Assembly: GCA_964475135.1 (NCBI GenBank)
Contig: CAYYWL010000005.1
Span: forward strand, 8,265-72,264
Direction: 5' to 3'
From: TMED14 sp964475135
GTDB lineage: Bacteria; Bacteroidota; Bacteroidia; Flavobacteriales; Schleiferiaceae
Length of the DNA: 64,000 nt
A program made the position numbers and the translations under genes. Below are positions 27,606-35,600 of the stretch, piece by piece (within the stretch, counting starts at the first letter, position 1; every line of letters begins with the position of its first letter). The notes under the pieces were generated by a model. That model ran no database searches. It saw nothing but the letters and a program-made list of their open reading frames with translations, and was not told the DNA's origin.

Positions 27606-29047
27606 AGTTCAAGGGGATTATTGAGGTAGAACTCTACCACATAGTTTTTAAATTGACTGTCGTACAGCGCACGGACGCGATTGGACGCCGCCGCCAAATA
27701 GTTATTCTTTAGAGACACAAAGTCGTACACATTAAGTCCACCTTGATCAAAGCGGATTTGGGCATCCTGGTAGGCGCGTTCCGCGGAGCGCTCGGTGGCC
27801 ACACTAGCATCGTACTGCTTCCAGGCCGCAGCTGCGTCGGCGTGAGCGCGCTCAATATTTTGGCGGTACGTATCGCGCTGCTGCATCACCTGTAGCTCCG
27901 CATTTTCTTCGGCAAGCTGTGCGCGCTTCACCGCATTTGCGATTCGGAACCCATTGAACAGCGGCACCGACAGGTTTAATCCGACAAACTGACGCACGTT
28001 TTCGCGCAACTGATCTTCAAAAGTGAACTCCCCGAAACTCGGCGTATTCACAAGAGTAAACACCGGAATCTGATCCGCTCCGTCCAACCAGAATCCGACG
28101 GGAAGGACCTGGGGAGTGGTTCCGAGGTACTTCTGTGCACGGTCAGAATAGCTTGTCGAAAACTGACCAGAAACCGAAAGTGTGGGTATGCGCGCACCCT
28201 GTGCGCGCTTAACCGCGTAGTGGCTCGCCATGAGCTGGTGTTCTGCAGCGCGTACCGCGGGCTGCTTGGCTACCGATGCCGTGAAAATGGCCTGTGGGCT
28301 GAGCGCCATTACCGCGCTCGGGGCGGTCGGCAAATTCTCAGGGCGTTGCAGGACAAGATCCTGATCTCCACTCAATCCCAGAAGCTGTTTGAGCACCAAC
28401 TCTGCAAACTGAAGTTGATTCTCAGAAGCCACGACGCGCTGTGCATCCACCGCCCACTGGGCTTCGACAGAGAGGTATTCATTGGGCGCAATGGCCCCTG
28501 CATTCAAAAGTTTTTGGCTCCGTTCCTTTTGGCGCTCTGAAGTCGTGAGCTGCTCTTGGGCAATCCGAAGTGACTCGTCGGCCAGGAGCACCGCTAAAAA
28601 CTGCGAGGCCGTATTCAATGCCACCACGTTACGGGCATCGTCGAGCTGGGCGGCCGCTAGAGCTACCTGAACTTGACTTTGGCGAAACGCATTCCACGTC
28701 TGAAATCCATCAAATAGGGTCCACTGCGCCGAAACGGAACCGCTTGCCGTGGACAAATTATTTCGGTTGACCTCATTGGTTACCGGGTCAATGCTTAGAC
28801 CGGAGTTCCAAAAGTTTCCGGCACCCGCATTTATGGACGGAAGCAGTCCGCCAAAATTGGCGAGCCGGTCGGACTCAGCCGCCTTGACGTTATTGGCCGC
28901 CTGACGGACACTAAACTGGTATTCAAGTGCCCGATTGACACAATCTTGAAGGGTCCAGGATTCGCGATCTGTGCCAGATTGTGCATAAAGATTTGCACCG
29001 CCAATCCAAAGACTGAGGGTCGCAACGATGAGGGTGTTCAAGCGCAT
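27602..29047 (-). CDS. TolC-family outer-membrane efflux protein
   Basis: A 481-residue TolC-type channel subunit. The ATG at 29047 gives a signal peptide (RLNTLIVATLSLWIGGANLYAQ). The frame is open further upstream, but that part lacks a signal and crosses the intergenic repeat. Two copies of the outer-membrane factor repeat are visible: the first around WTLQDCVNRALEYQFSVRQA, the second around LNLSVPLFNGFRIANAVKRA, each followed by long amphipathic helices (SERSAERAYQDAQIRFDQGG). It should form the trimeric exit duct for the adjacent adaptor. Substrates cannot be inferred. A 7-base inverted repeat upstream may be an operator. Confidence 0.92.
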   Translation of the reverse strand: MRLNTLIVATLSLWIGGANLYAQSGTDRESWTLQDCVNRALEYQFSVRQAANNVKAAESDRLANFGGLLPSINAGAGNFWNSGLSIDPVTNEVNRNNLSTASGSVSAQWTLFDGFQTWNAFRQSQVQVALAAAQLDDARNVVALNTASQFLAVLLADESLRIAQEQLTTSERQKERSQKLLNAGAIAPNEYLSVEAQWAVDAQRVVASENQLQFAELVLKQLLGLSGDQDLVLQRPENLPTAPSAVMALSPQAIFTASVAKQPAVRAAEHQLMASHYAVKRAQGARIPTLSVSGQFSTSYSDRAQKYLGTTPQVLPVGFWLDGADQIPVFTLVNTPSFGEFTFEDQLRENVRQFVGLNLSVPLFNGFRIANAVKRAQLAEENAELQVMQQRDTYRQNIERAHADAAAAWKQYDASVATERSAERAYQDAQIRFDQGGLNVYDFVSLKNNYLAAASNRVRALYDSQFKNYVVEFYLNNPLEL

Positions 29048-29054
29048 GCCCGGA

Positions 29055-29077
29055 ATTTTGCAAATACCGTGCAAAAT
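29055..29077. repeat. Inverted repeat upstream of tolC
   Basis: ATTTTGC (29055-29061) and GCAAAAT (29071-29077) are exact complements around nine bases, eight bases upstream of the tolC ATG. Its position fits a repressor operator for the efflux genes. A weak hairpin at the end of the leftward oxidase-accessory genes is the alternative. Confidence 0.4.
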
Positions 29078-29081
29078 AACC

Positions 29082-29309
29082 CTAAAGGGTGGCAGATTTC
29101 TTTTTTTGGCTTCGGTACCACGCAATTCCAACTGCGGCCATGATGAGGTACGGAAACGCCATCAGGTACAAAATTCCGGAATTCAGGCCCACAGCGTCGG
29201 TCGAACCGGCGGCTTGACCTGATTCAGCAGTCGCCTTGCACATCGCACACTGAGCCCACGTCGAAAAAGACATAAGCAACGCGAGTGCGACCGTCACGAA
29301 CGTTCTCAT
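29082..29309 (-). CDS. Small membrane protein with CxxC motif in the oxidase-assembly genes
   Basis: A 75-residue protein. The ATG at 29309 gives an N-terminal hydrophobic segment (VTVALALLMSFSTWA), immediately followed by QCAMCKA with two Cys, a short polar loop and a second hydrophobic helix (LYLMAFPYLIMAAVGIAWY) with a Lys-rich end. No family name is known to me. Similar small genes follow DUF420 in Bacteroidota oxidase clusters. The start overlaps DUF420 by four bases. The exported CxxC could bind copper or heme or undergo redox reactions, which is speculative. Confidence 0.72.
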   Translation of the reverse strand: MRTFVTVALALLMSFSTWAQCAMCKATAESGQAAGSTDAVGLNSGILYLMAFPYLIMAAVGIAWYRSQKKKSATL

Positions 29310-29857
29310 TGCGGGTAGTATGGAGCCATAAAGAGGTAGACAAGGACGCCCGTAATGGCGACGTACAACCATACGGGGAACGTCCATTTGACCCACTTCT
29401 TGTGCGCAGCAATCTGGTTATTCAGGGCCCGGTAGATGCTAAACATCGCCATGGGTAGCACAGGGACACTAAGCACAATGTGACTTATCAAAATGAAAAA
29501 GTACAGGGGGCGAATCCATCCTTCGCCGCCAAACTTCGCGTCCGGATTCGAAAGGTGGCTCACTACGTAGCTCACCAGAAAAACTGCAGACAGTGTAAAC
29601 GCTGACAAATTGGCGAGTCGGTGCGCGGCTACGTTCTTGGTTTTGATCATTCCAAACCCTACAAGCAAGAGTACCGCAGTCGAACCGTTCAAAATGGCGT
29701 GAAAAAAGGGCAAGCTTCGCACATTAGCACTACCCCACTGAATCTTCCAATCCTCAGGCAGTAAAAAAAGCAAAGCCACCGCGATGGGAACTACCACAGA
29801 CAATCCCACGATTAAGGGTACAAAAACGCGGTCACGAGGATGGTTAGCTGTATTCAT
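29306..29857 (-). CDS. DUF420 family membrane protein
   Basis: A 183-residue integral membrane protein with about five hydrophobic helices. The DUF420 pattern is seen in LPFFHAILNGSTAVLLLVGF, KNVAAHRLANLSAFTLSAVF, and ILISHIVLSVPVLPM followed by NNQIAAHKKWVKWTFPVWLY. Conserved His residues sit within or next to helices (FHAILN, AAHR, ISHI, AAHKKW), as in heme-binding membrane proteins such as CtaM/YozB, which helps terminal oxidase assembly in Bacillus. It overlaps the SCO gene by four bases. A role in cytochrome oxidase maturation is inferred from family and context. Confidence 0.88.
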   Translation of the reverse strand: MNTANHPRDRVFVPLIVGLSVVVPIAVALLFLLPEDWKIQWGSANVRSLPFFHAILNGSTAVLLLVGFGMIKTKNVAAHRLANLSAFTLSAVFLVSYVVSHLSNPDAKFGGEGWIRPLYFFILISHIVLSVPVLPMAMFSIYRALNNQIAAHKKWVKWTFPVWLYVAITGVLVYLFMAPYYPQ

Positions 29858-30540
29858 TTGCCCATTTTTAGCTGGCGGTACTCTTTGACTAAAACACGCA
29901 AGTCCTCGACAAGTTCATCGACCTGAACCGGTTGTGACACATCGTAGGCTCCGAGAATTTGGTTCTGATCGTCCAGTCGCGTGCGGATGTCTCCGTTCCA
30001 GTCGACTATCACAGCGGACTGGGAGTGGGTATAGCCACCCTCGGCAGCCGAATCCTTCATCGCTGTTAAAAAATAGGCTTGTGCCAACTCGTAAATGGTC
30101 TCGCGATTACCGGTGATGAAGTGCCACTTCTGACTACCGCCTACGTCAAATCGCTGCTTGTACGCCTCGAGGACTGGCGGAGTATCTGTTTCGGGATCAA
30201 TACTGTAGCTTACAAATACGACATCCTTGAACGCGTACATGCGGTCGTGGGCCTGCTTCAAGTGAAAGTTCATCGCAGGACAAATTGTGGGGCAACTCGA
30301 AAAAAAGAAGCTCACCACGGCAATTTTTCCGTCTAAACTGTCTGCAGTCCAAGGCTGGCCGGTGGACTGGGTCAATTCAAAATCTCTGAGCGGATGCCCT
30401 TTGGAGGTTGGTCCCGGACCGATATTTTCCAGGGAACGAAAGTTAACGGCTCCGCTAATAAGCAATGAGCCCAAGTACATCGAGACCGGCAGCAAGAGCA
30501 GTGCCGCCAAGATTAGTTTTTTGGCGACGGGGTTGGCCAT
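29854..30540 (-). CDS. SCO1/SenC family copper chaperone
   Basis: A 228-residue membrane-anchored thioredoxin-fold protein that delivers copper to, or reduces, the CuA site of cytochrome oxidase subunit II. The ATG at 30540 precedes one transmembrane helix (LILAALLLLPVSMYLGSLLI). The SCO motif SSCPTICPAM (CxxxC) and the downstream His ligand in GGYTHSQSAVIVDWNG are both present, along with SYSIDPETDTPPVLEAYK. It lies one base after the subunit IV gene and overlaps DUF420, so it is part of one leftward oxidase operon. Confidence 0.94.
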   Translation of the reverse strand: MANPVAKKLILAALLLLPVSMYLGSLLISGAVNFRSLENIGPGPTSKGHPLRDFELTQSTGQPWTADSLDGKIAVVSFFFSSCPTICPAMNFHLKQAHDRMYAFKDVVFVSYSIDPETDTPPVLEAYKQRFDVGGSQKWHFITGNRETIYELAQAYFLTAMKDSAAEGGYTHSQSAVIVDWNGDIRTRLDDQNQILGAYDVSQPVQVDELVEDLRVLVKEYRQLKMGK

Positions 30541-30541
30541 A

Positions 30542-30862
30542 TTAGTATCCAAACACCTTAACGCCCTCGTAAAGGGTGATGAAGGTGAGGTACGGTATTA
30601 AGATCAGCACGGGCAAGTAGATGGACGCACGGAACGTGGAGTCTTCGTACTTGAGGTGCATGAAGTACTGCACAATGTACCCAGCCTTAACCAGAGTGAG
30701 TCCGATGAAAATGAGGTTGAGGATTGATGTTCCCGCGACTTCGCCAAGCAGAACTGCGGGCTTAATTATACCCAATGCAACTTCTACTCCGGTTACGACA
30801 AGGAGGAGCCAAAAAACGTTCCAGATCCAACGGGTTCCTGAGGGAGAATGTGCGTCTGCCAT
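30542..30862 (-). CDS. Cytochrome c oxidase subunit IV (CoxD/CtaF-like)
   Basis: A 106-residue protein with three hydrophobic helices, of the prokaryotic cytochrome oxidase subunit IV family. The ATG at 30862 (ADAHSPSGTRWIWNVFWLLL) is used because the open frame upstream lies within the coxC gene. Recognisable elements are VEVALGIIKP, LTLVKAGYIVQYFMHLKYE and a C-terminal helix. Subunit IV stabilises the oxidase but carries no cofactor. It sits between subunit III (two-base gap) and SCO (one-base gap). Confidence 0.88.
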   Translation of the reverse strand: MADAHSPSGTRWIWNVFWLLLVVTGVEVALGIIKPAVLLGEVAGTSILNLIFIGLTLVKAGYIVQYFMHLKYEDSTFRASIYLPVLILIPYLTFITLYEGVKVFGY

Positions 30863-30864
30863 GA

Positions 30865-31773
30865 TTACACGAGGTAGAAGAAGGTGAATACAAAGACCCA
30901 AACAAGGTCGACAAAGTGCCAGTAGAGACCGACTTTTTCGACCATTAGGTAGCTTTTACGGCGCTCGTAGGTTCCAAGCAGTGCGTTGTAGAATACGATG
31001 ATGTTTAGAATCACACCTGAGAACACGTGGAATCCGTGGAATCCGGTAATGAAGAAGAAGAAGTTGGCGAATTGCTTTTGACCGTATTCGTTGCGCTTCA
31101 TGTTGGCGCCTTGAACAACATCGGCTCCGTTGAGTGCCGCGACGGATTCCGTGCGAGAAAGCTGCTCGTGGCCTTTACCTGGTGACTGAAGCACTACGTC
31201 CTCATTGGATGTAAAAGCCGTCGCAACTTCTGCCATTGTAAAGGTTTCGTGGTGGTTCGAAGCATGACCTGCTTCACCGTGAACCAACTGGCTCAGCGAA
31301 AGTACTTCGCCAGTTTCAGCCTCTGCAACTTTGAGTACGCGGCCGTCTGCTAATTCGATAGCACCCTTGTCACCGATAATGAAGTGGTACCATTCCCAAG
31401 CTTGAGAACCCAAGAATATGAATCCTCCCACGATGGTCGCAATCATCCACCAGCCTACTGCACCTTGCTTCCGCTCATGGCCGGCATTAACAGCCAACAC
31501 CATTGTCACTGACGACATGATGAGAATGAACGTCATCAAAGCAACGTACAGTAGCGGCTGTTCGCCTGAAATTCCAGGGAAGTGCGTAAAGACATCCTCA
31601 GCAATAGGCCACGTCTTTTCGTTGGCGAATCGCATAAAGCCGTACGCGGTCAAGAAACCCGAAAATGTAAGGGCGTCAGAGATGAGGAAGTACCACATCA
31701 TCATTTTGCCGTATTCGGCTTTCATCGGCTCGTTGCCTCCGGACCAAGTTCCTGTCGCAGCTGGTTGTGCCAT
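30865..31773 (-). CDS. Cytochrome c oxidase subunit III with a long soluble insertion
   Basis: A 302-residue heme-copper oxidase subunit III. The helices carry the family signatures KMMMWYFLISDALTFSGFLT, GWWMIATIVGGFIFLGSQAW with EWYHFI, FFFFITGFHGFHVFSGV and a final VGLYWHFVDLVWVFVFTFFY. Between EWYHFI and the next helix lies a polar insert of about 95 residues (roughly 132-228) that includes GHASNHHETFT, absent from standard subunit III. It starts 32 bases after a TAATTTTG box and is followed by subunit IV. Confidence 0.92.
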   Translation of the reverse strand: MAQPAATGTWSGGNEPMKAEYGKMMMWYFLISDALTFSGFLTAYGFMRFANEKTWPIAEDVFTHFPGISGEQPLLYVALMTFILIMSSVTMVLAVNAGHERKQGAVGWWMIATIVGGFIFLGSQAWEWYHFIIGDKGAIELADGRVLKVAEAETGEVLSLSQLVHGEAGHASNHHETFTMAEVATAFTSNEDVVLQSPGKGHEQLSRTESVAALNGADVVQGANMKRNEYGQKQFANFFFFITGFHGFHVFSGVILNIIVFYNALLGTYERRKSYLMVEKVGLYWHFVDLVWVFVFTFFYLV

Positions 31774-31805
31774 GTAGTTAGGGGATTGTCAGTTTTTGGG
31801 TCGTG

Positions 31806-31813
31806 CAAAATTA
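31806..31813 (-). promoter_or_regulatory. -7 promoter box for the coxC-coxD-SCO-DUF420 unit
   Basis: The minus strand reads TAATTTTG, an exact TAnnTTTG match ending 32 bases before the coxC ATG and overlapping the stop region of the upstream subunit III-like gene. Confidence 0.45.
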
Positions 31814-32377
31814 ACGCAGGATGAGCAAAAACCCGAGCAGGTACAGCCAAAGAAATCCGAGGAAATGCCAAAATTGGGCTCCGAGGGTAAAGCGTAGAAC
31901 CTTTGTGCCGGTGTAGTAGCCTTTTGAAGTGCGAACGAGCATGAGGCCAAGGACCATAATTCCCGCGAGAACGTGCAGCCAGTGGAACCAGGTGATCACA
32001 TACAGCCAGCTCGCTTCGGGCTTACTCCCCTCACCCGTGAAGTAAATCTTTTGATCAATGAGGTCTGCCCAACCAAGAACTTGAAAAGCAGCGAATAGCA
32101 CTCCAAGAAGGAGCACCGTGGCAACCAATGACGTCGGCTTGGTTTCGACTGAAATTTGCTTCTGTGCACGCTGAAGTACGATGCTCGAAAGCACTACAGC
32201 GGCCGTACTGAGGTAAAACCACATGGGGAGCTCTATTGTCTGCCAATTATTCGCGGCCACCAGCGAGGAGCGAGCAACAACGTAACCAGAAGTAAGGCCA
32301 GCGAAGGCCATGCCGATACTCGCGAGCCCTAGGTACAGCAGGGGCCGAGATGCTTTTTGTTGGGGAGTGAGTTCCAT
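31811..32377 (-). CDS. Second cytochrome c oxidase subunit III-like protein
   Basis: A 188-residue membrane protein with about five helices, of the subunit III superfamily. The clues are LYLGLASIGMAFAGLTSGYV, LPMWFYLSTAAVVLSSIVLQ, WLYVITWFHWLHVLAGIMVL and LGAQFWHFLGFLWLYLLGFL. It lacks the insertion of the larger paralogue and resembles the heme-copper oxidase subunit III found in tandem in many Bacteroidota clusters. It lies four bases after ctaB and 37 bases before coxC. Whether both III-type proteins enter the same enzyme is unknown. Confidence 0.88.
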   Translation of the reverse strand: MELTPQQKASRPLLYLGLASIGMAFAGLTSGYVVARSSLVAANNWQTIELPMWFYLSTAAVVLSSIVLQRAQKQISVETKPTSLVATVLLLGVLFAAFQVLGWADLIDQKIYFTGEGSKPEASWLYVITWFHWLHVLAGIMVLGLMLVRTSKGYYTGTKVLRFTLGAQFWHFLGFLWLYLLGFLLILR

Positions 32378-32381
32378 AATC

Positions 32382-33236
32382 TTACTTAATGAACCGATCT
32401 ACCACCCATAAAGTTTGCACAAGGGGCAAGTAGCGTATGGTACTGAACATGAGTGCGCGTGCTGAGGTATCGTCTGCGCGTCGAACGTGCTGGACCGCGT
32501 GGTACATCACGTCAAGCCCTAGGACGCCAGTGGCGATTGATGCCCATAGAGAAGTGGCGAGGGTTCCGGCCAGCCCAAATGCTGGCAGCAGTGAAATGAG
32601 CACCATCCACAACGTGTAAAACACCGTCATTCGGGTGGCCAAATGATCTTTGGAACGGTTGGGGAGCAGGTAGTATCCGGCCTTGGCATAATCGTCGTAG
32701 GCGAGCCACGCGATCGCCCAGAAGTGCGGAAACTGCCACACAAACTGGTATGCAAAAAGGACTCCGGGCTCGATACCAAACGACCCCGTAGCAGCAACCC
32801 AGCCAAGCATAAAGGGAATTGCGCCAGGAATGGCTCCGACCAGCACAGCCCATGGCGACTTAGCCTTGAGCGGCGTGTAAATGAGGACGTATAGTAGAAG
32901 GCTCAGGGCACCAAAGCCAGCGGTTTTAAGGTTGAGGAGTGCGAGTGCAGCGATACCTGTGATTCCAAACGCAAACGCCCAGATCAAGGCACGGGCACGG
33001 GTCATGCGCCCAGACGGAAGCGGTCGATTTTGGGTACGACCCATAAGTGAATCCTGTTCAACCTCCCAGACCTGGTTGAAGGCGTTGCTCGCGCCTACTA
33101 CTGCAAAGCCACCAAGAGTGAGTAGGATGAACTCAATCCACTGTACCTGAGGAGCGCCGAGCAGATAGCCCGCCACAGCAGAGATCACGACCGAAAAGGC
33201 CAGGCGAAATTTGAGCAATAGCCCGAGGTCACGCAT
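32382..33236 (-). CDS. ctaB: Protoheme IX farnesyltransferase (heme O synthase)
   Basis: CtaB farnesylates heme B to heme O on the way to heme A for the oxidase. The protein has 284 residues with seven to nine predicted membrane helices. The ATG at 33236 follows an exact promoter box by five bases and gives RDLGLLLKFRLAFSVVISAV, the usual N-terminus; upstream in-frame codons cover the promoter. The prenyl-diphosphate motif is NQVWEVEQDSLMGRTQNRPL (N-x3-E-x3-D, with the Glu variant common in heme O synthases). The second conserved region is WLAYDDYAKAGYYLLP. It overlaps the cysQ 3' end by eight bases. Confidence 0.94.
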   Translation of the reverse strand: MRDLGLLLKFRLAFSVVISAVAGYLLGAPQVQWIEFILLTLGGFAVVGASNAFNQVWEVEQDSLMGRTQNRPLPSGRMTRARALIWAFAFGITGIAALALLNLKTAGFGALSLLLYVLIYTPLKAKSPWAVLVGAIPGAIPFMLGWVAATGSFGIEPGVLFAYQFVWQFPHFWAIAWLAYDDYAKAGYYLLPNRSKDHLATRMTVFYTLWMVLISLLPAFGLAGTLATSLWASIATGVLGLDVMYHAVQHVRRADDTSARALMFSTIRYLPLVQTLWVVDRFIK

Positions 33237-34068
33237 CCCCACAAAGATACGGGGCAGCGCAGGCAAGGAAGGGCGGATTCAGTAAGTTTTCTTTGTTGTA
33301 GCGCAGGGGCTCACCACGGCGAAATCCGAGTTCTTGGTGCGGCACAAGCTCGTAGAGCTCCATTCCCGCCGCGCGAAGTACGGCGTGGCCGGCAGCAGTG
33401 TCCCATTCCATTGTTGGGGCCGCCCTTGGGTATGCGTGTGCACGACCCTCTGCGACTAGTCCGATTTTGAGCGAAGAGCCCATGTTAACGCGCTCAATAC
33501 TCCCGTGCGATACCTCCCAGCGGGCAATAAGCGCCTCAGTCTCAGGGTTGGCATGCGACCGACTGGCGACTACAGTCACGTTCTCGGGTAAGCGCGCAGG
33601 CAGGTGCTGGGCTTGGGCCCAAAGCTCATCCCACGCTACGCGAACCATGGACTTGCGGGCGCCTCGTTCCATGGTCCCCACAAACAGCCATCCAAGAACG
33701 GGGGCATAGACGATTCCAAAAATGGGGACGCCCTGCCGTACCAATGCGACATTCACAGTGAATTCGCCGTTGCGCTTGATAAACTCCTTGGTTCCGTCGA
33801 GCGGATCTACTAACCAAAACGTATCCCAAGCACTTCGTTCTGAATAAGGGATGCTCCTACCCTCTTCACTGAGTACCGGGAACCCTGTTGCCGAGAGTAC
33901 CGGGTCAAGCACCGCGTGTGCCGCGTGGTCAGCCGCAGTTACGGGGCTGTTGTCAGACTTCACTTCGACATTCATATCCTTATGGCCCTCGTAAACTTCG
34001 AGTATAGCATCCGCAGCGCGGTAGCAGGCTTCGAGGACCGCTGGCCCCCAGGAATTAAATTCTGACAT
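33229..34068 (-). CDS. cysQ: 3'(2'),5'-bisphosphate nucleotidase
   Basis: A 279-residue inositol-monophosphatase-superfamily enzyme that should hydrolyse 3'-phosphoadenosine 5'-phosphate, a by-product of sulfate assimilation. The metal-binding signatures are present: SDNSPVTAADHAAH, LSEEGRSIPYSER, LVDPLDGTKEFIKRNGEF (DPLDGT) and EWDTAAGHAVLRAAG. It stands after a strong terminator, so it needs its own promoter, and none with a clean box is visible in the 16 bases before its ATG. Its last eight bases overlap ctaB. Confidence 0.93.
   Translation of the reverse strand: MSEFNSWGPAVLEACYRAADAILEVYEGHKDMNVEVKSDNSPVTAADHAAHAVLDPVLSATGFPVLSEEGRSIPYSERSAWDTFWLVDPLDGTKEFIKRNGEFTVNVALVRQGVPIFGIVYAPVLGWLFVGTMERGARKSMVRVAWDELWAQAQHLPARLPENVTVVASRSHANPETEALIARWEVSHGSIERVNMGSSLKIGLVAEGRAHAYPRAAPTMEWDTAAGHAVLRAAGMELYELVPHQELGFRRGEPLRYNKENLLNPPFLACAAPYLCGDA
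33242..33249 (-). promoter_or_regulatory. -7 promoter box for ctaB
   Basis: The minus strand reads TATCTTTG, an exact TAnnTTTG match inside the last codons of cysQ, five bases before the ctaB ATG. Confidence 0.55.
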
Positions 34069-34083
34069 GGTGGTGCAATAAAA

Positions 34084-34104
34084 AACCCCGGGAGACCCGG
34101 GGTT
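34084..34104 (-). terminator. Intrinsic terminator after the TonB gene
   Basis: AACCCCGGG (34084-34092) and CCCGGGGTT (34096-34104) pair perfectly around AGA. On the minus strand the stem is followed by a T run, so it ends the leftward sprA-gcvH-vanZ-tonB unit just before cysQ. Confidence 0.9.
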
Positions 34105-34122
34105 GTTTGTGTGGGCGCGCGA

Positions 34123-34821
34123 CTACTGAAGTCGGGCGTTGATCGGAAGAGTGTAGCTCATTTTTACCGGACGACCACCCACCTTCGCAGGCGACATCTT
34201 CGGCATCATACGCACGACACGAAGCGCTTCTTCATCAAGAAGTTTATCTACTCCGCGGTCGACTTTGACGTTGGTCACCTTGCCGTCTTTATCGATGACG
34301 AACGAAACCCATACTTTACCTTGGATACCCATTTGCTTGGCCATCTCTGGGAACTCAAAGTTCTTTCCAATAAACTGGCGCGCCTTGAGGTTGAAGCAGT
34401 TGAATCGCTCGTCTTCGGTAGGAAGATTTTCACAGCCAGGGAATACAGGACGGTTTTCAACGTTCACGAAGCTGAATACCTCGTCTTCGGTGCTAACCTC
34501 CATAATTTCAATCTCAGAGTCGTCGTCAATCTCAGTTGACACAAGGTCGATCTCAACGATGTCAATCTTGTCATCCACAATTTTGAACTCCAACGTCGGC
34601 GCAGGCGGTGGCGGAGGGGGTGGCGGAGTATTGCGGTTTGTGACGATCATTTCTTCGTCCTCGATAACTCCCTCAAGTGTACCCAAATCCATAGGACCTG
34701 TTTCGTACGTCTTCCATTCGAATGCCATCCACGTGAGGCCTAAGGCAATCACGAGACCAAGCTGCAGAAAGAGGCCCTTGCGAGCGTCGAGGTCTGCACC
34801 AAAATTTTTACGCGGGTTCAT
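34123..34821 (-). CDS. TonB-family energy-transducing protein
   Basis: A 232-residue TonB protein that would couple the proton gradient to outer-membrane receptors. A single N-terminal transmembrane helix (about 20-35, LFLQLGLVIALGLTWMAFEW) is followed by a Pro run of eight residues (near 66-73), an acidic linker rich in Asp, Glu and Ile, and a C-terminal TonB domain (FPEMAKQMGIQGKVWVSFVI, DKDGKVTNVKVDRGVD and ALRVVRMMPKMSPAKVGGRP). There are two Cys in the linker (PGCENL, FNCFNL), as in many Bacteroidota TonB proteins. It overlaps vanZ by four bases and ends at a strong terminator. No exbBD genes are nearby. Confidence 0.93.
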   Translation of the reverse strand: MNPRKNFGADLDARKGLFLQLGLVIALGLTWMAFEWKTYETGPMDLGTLEGVIEDEEMIVTNRNTPPPPPPPPAPTLEFKIVDDKIDIVEIDLVSTEIDDDSEIEIMEVSTEDEVFSFVNVENRPVFPGCENLPTEDERFNCFNLKARQFIGKNFEFPEMAKQMGIQGKVWVSFVIDKDGKVTNVKVDRGVDKLLDEEALRVVRMMPKMSPAKVGGRPVKMSYTLPINARLQ

Positions 34822-35204
34822 ACTAAGTCGTGTTTGGGGTTAAAGATACGCTTTCTAAGGAATCGAGCAAGAAGCATACCTACCGCGATACCAGCGGTAT
34901 TCGCGAGGACATCGGACCATGAAAACATACGGCCCTCGGCGACAATGGGTTGCAGAAATTCAACGGCCAACCCGTACATGAAACTTAACAAAAACACCTT
35001 CCAAGGACCCGCCTGGGAACGACTGTAGAGCATTAAGGGAAACGAGATTCCAGCATATGCACCAAAGTGCAAGACTACGTCGCGAAGCATGCGAAAGATT
35101 CCCGGCAACTCAACACTCGGTTGAAGCGAGTAAAAAAGGACAATGCCCGCCCAGAGAAGGGCGAGCATTAGCCAAAACCAGCGCTGCTGGAGTATTTTCT
35201 GCAC
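34818..35204 (-). CDS. VanZ-like family membrane protein
   Basis: A 128-residue protein with about four hydrophobic helices of the VanZ-like family, named after a teicoplanin-resistance protein but mostly of unknown function. Typical features are WAGIVLFYSLQPSVELP, VVLHFGAYAGISFPLMLY, LLSFMYGLAVEFLQPIVAEG and RMFSWSDVLANTAGIAVGML. It lies eleven bases after gcvH and overlaps tonB. This neighbourhood recurs in Bacteroidota, so it likely reflects shared ancestry rather than antibiotic resistance. Confidence 0.87.
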   Translation of the reverse strand: MQKILQQRWFWLMLALLWAGIVLFYSLQPSVELPGIFRMLRDVVLHFGAYAGISFPLMLYSRSQAGPWKVFLLSFMYGLAVEFLQPIVAEGRMFSWSDVLANTAGIAVGMLLARFLRKRIFNPKHDLV

Positions 35205-35215
35205 AAAAAGGCGGA

Positions 35216-35596
35216 TTATGCTCCGACCAAAGCGCGGTAGGCGTCTACATCGAGTAGCGCCTCAACGTCTGCAACTGAAGCCACTTTGATGCGCACCATC
35301 CAGCCTGCGCCGTAGGGATCAGTGTTGACTAGGTCGGGCTGGCCATCAATGTCTGCGTTTACCTCTACAATCTCTCCGGCCACAGGCAGGTAAAGGTCAC
35401 TTACTGTCTTTACGGCTTCGACGGATCCGAATACCTCCTCAGCAGCGAGTGTTTCTCCTTCAGTCGGGATGTCGACGAATACGATGTCTCCCAATTCTCC
35501 TTGGGCAAAATCAGTGATGCCAACGGTGGCGATGTCGCCGTCCAGGCGAATCCACTCGTGGTCTTTGGTGTAGCGTACGTTGCTTGGAAATTCCAT
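35216..35596 (-). CDS. gcvH: Glycine cleavage system H protein
   Basis: The lipoyl carrier of the glycine cleavage complex. The protein has 126 residues. The N-terminus EFPSNVRYTKDHEWI is standard, and the lipoyl-lysine is Lys63 in GSVEAVKTVSDLYLPVAGE, followed by VNTDPYGAGWMVRIKV. The ATG at 35596 follows an exact TATATTTG box by four bases. It lies 30 bases after sprA on the same strand, a pairing conserved in Flavobacteriia. GcvP and GcvT are not in the window. Confidence 0.97.
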   Translation of the reverse strand: MEFPSNVRYTKDHEWIRLDGDIATVGITDFAQGELGDIVFVDIPTEGETLAAEEVFGSVEAVKTVSDLYLPVAGEIVEVNADIDGQPDLVNTDPYGAGWMVRIKVASVADVEALLDVDAYRALVGA

Positions 35597-35600
35597 AGCG

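Noticed and set aside
34818..35204. VanZ-like gene as an antibiotic-resistance determinant
   Set aside because: It sits in a conserved sprA-gcvH-tonB neighbourhood with no van genes. The family name alone does not imply resistance.
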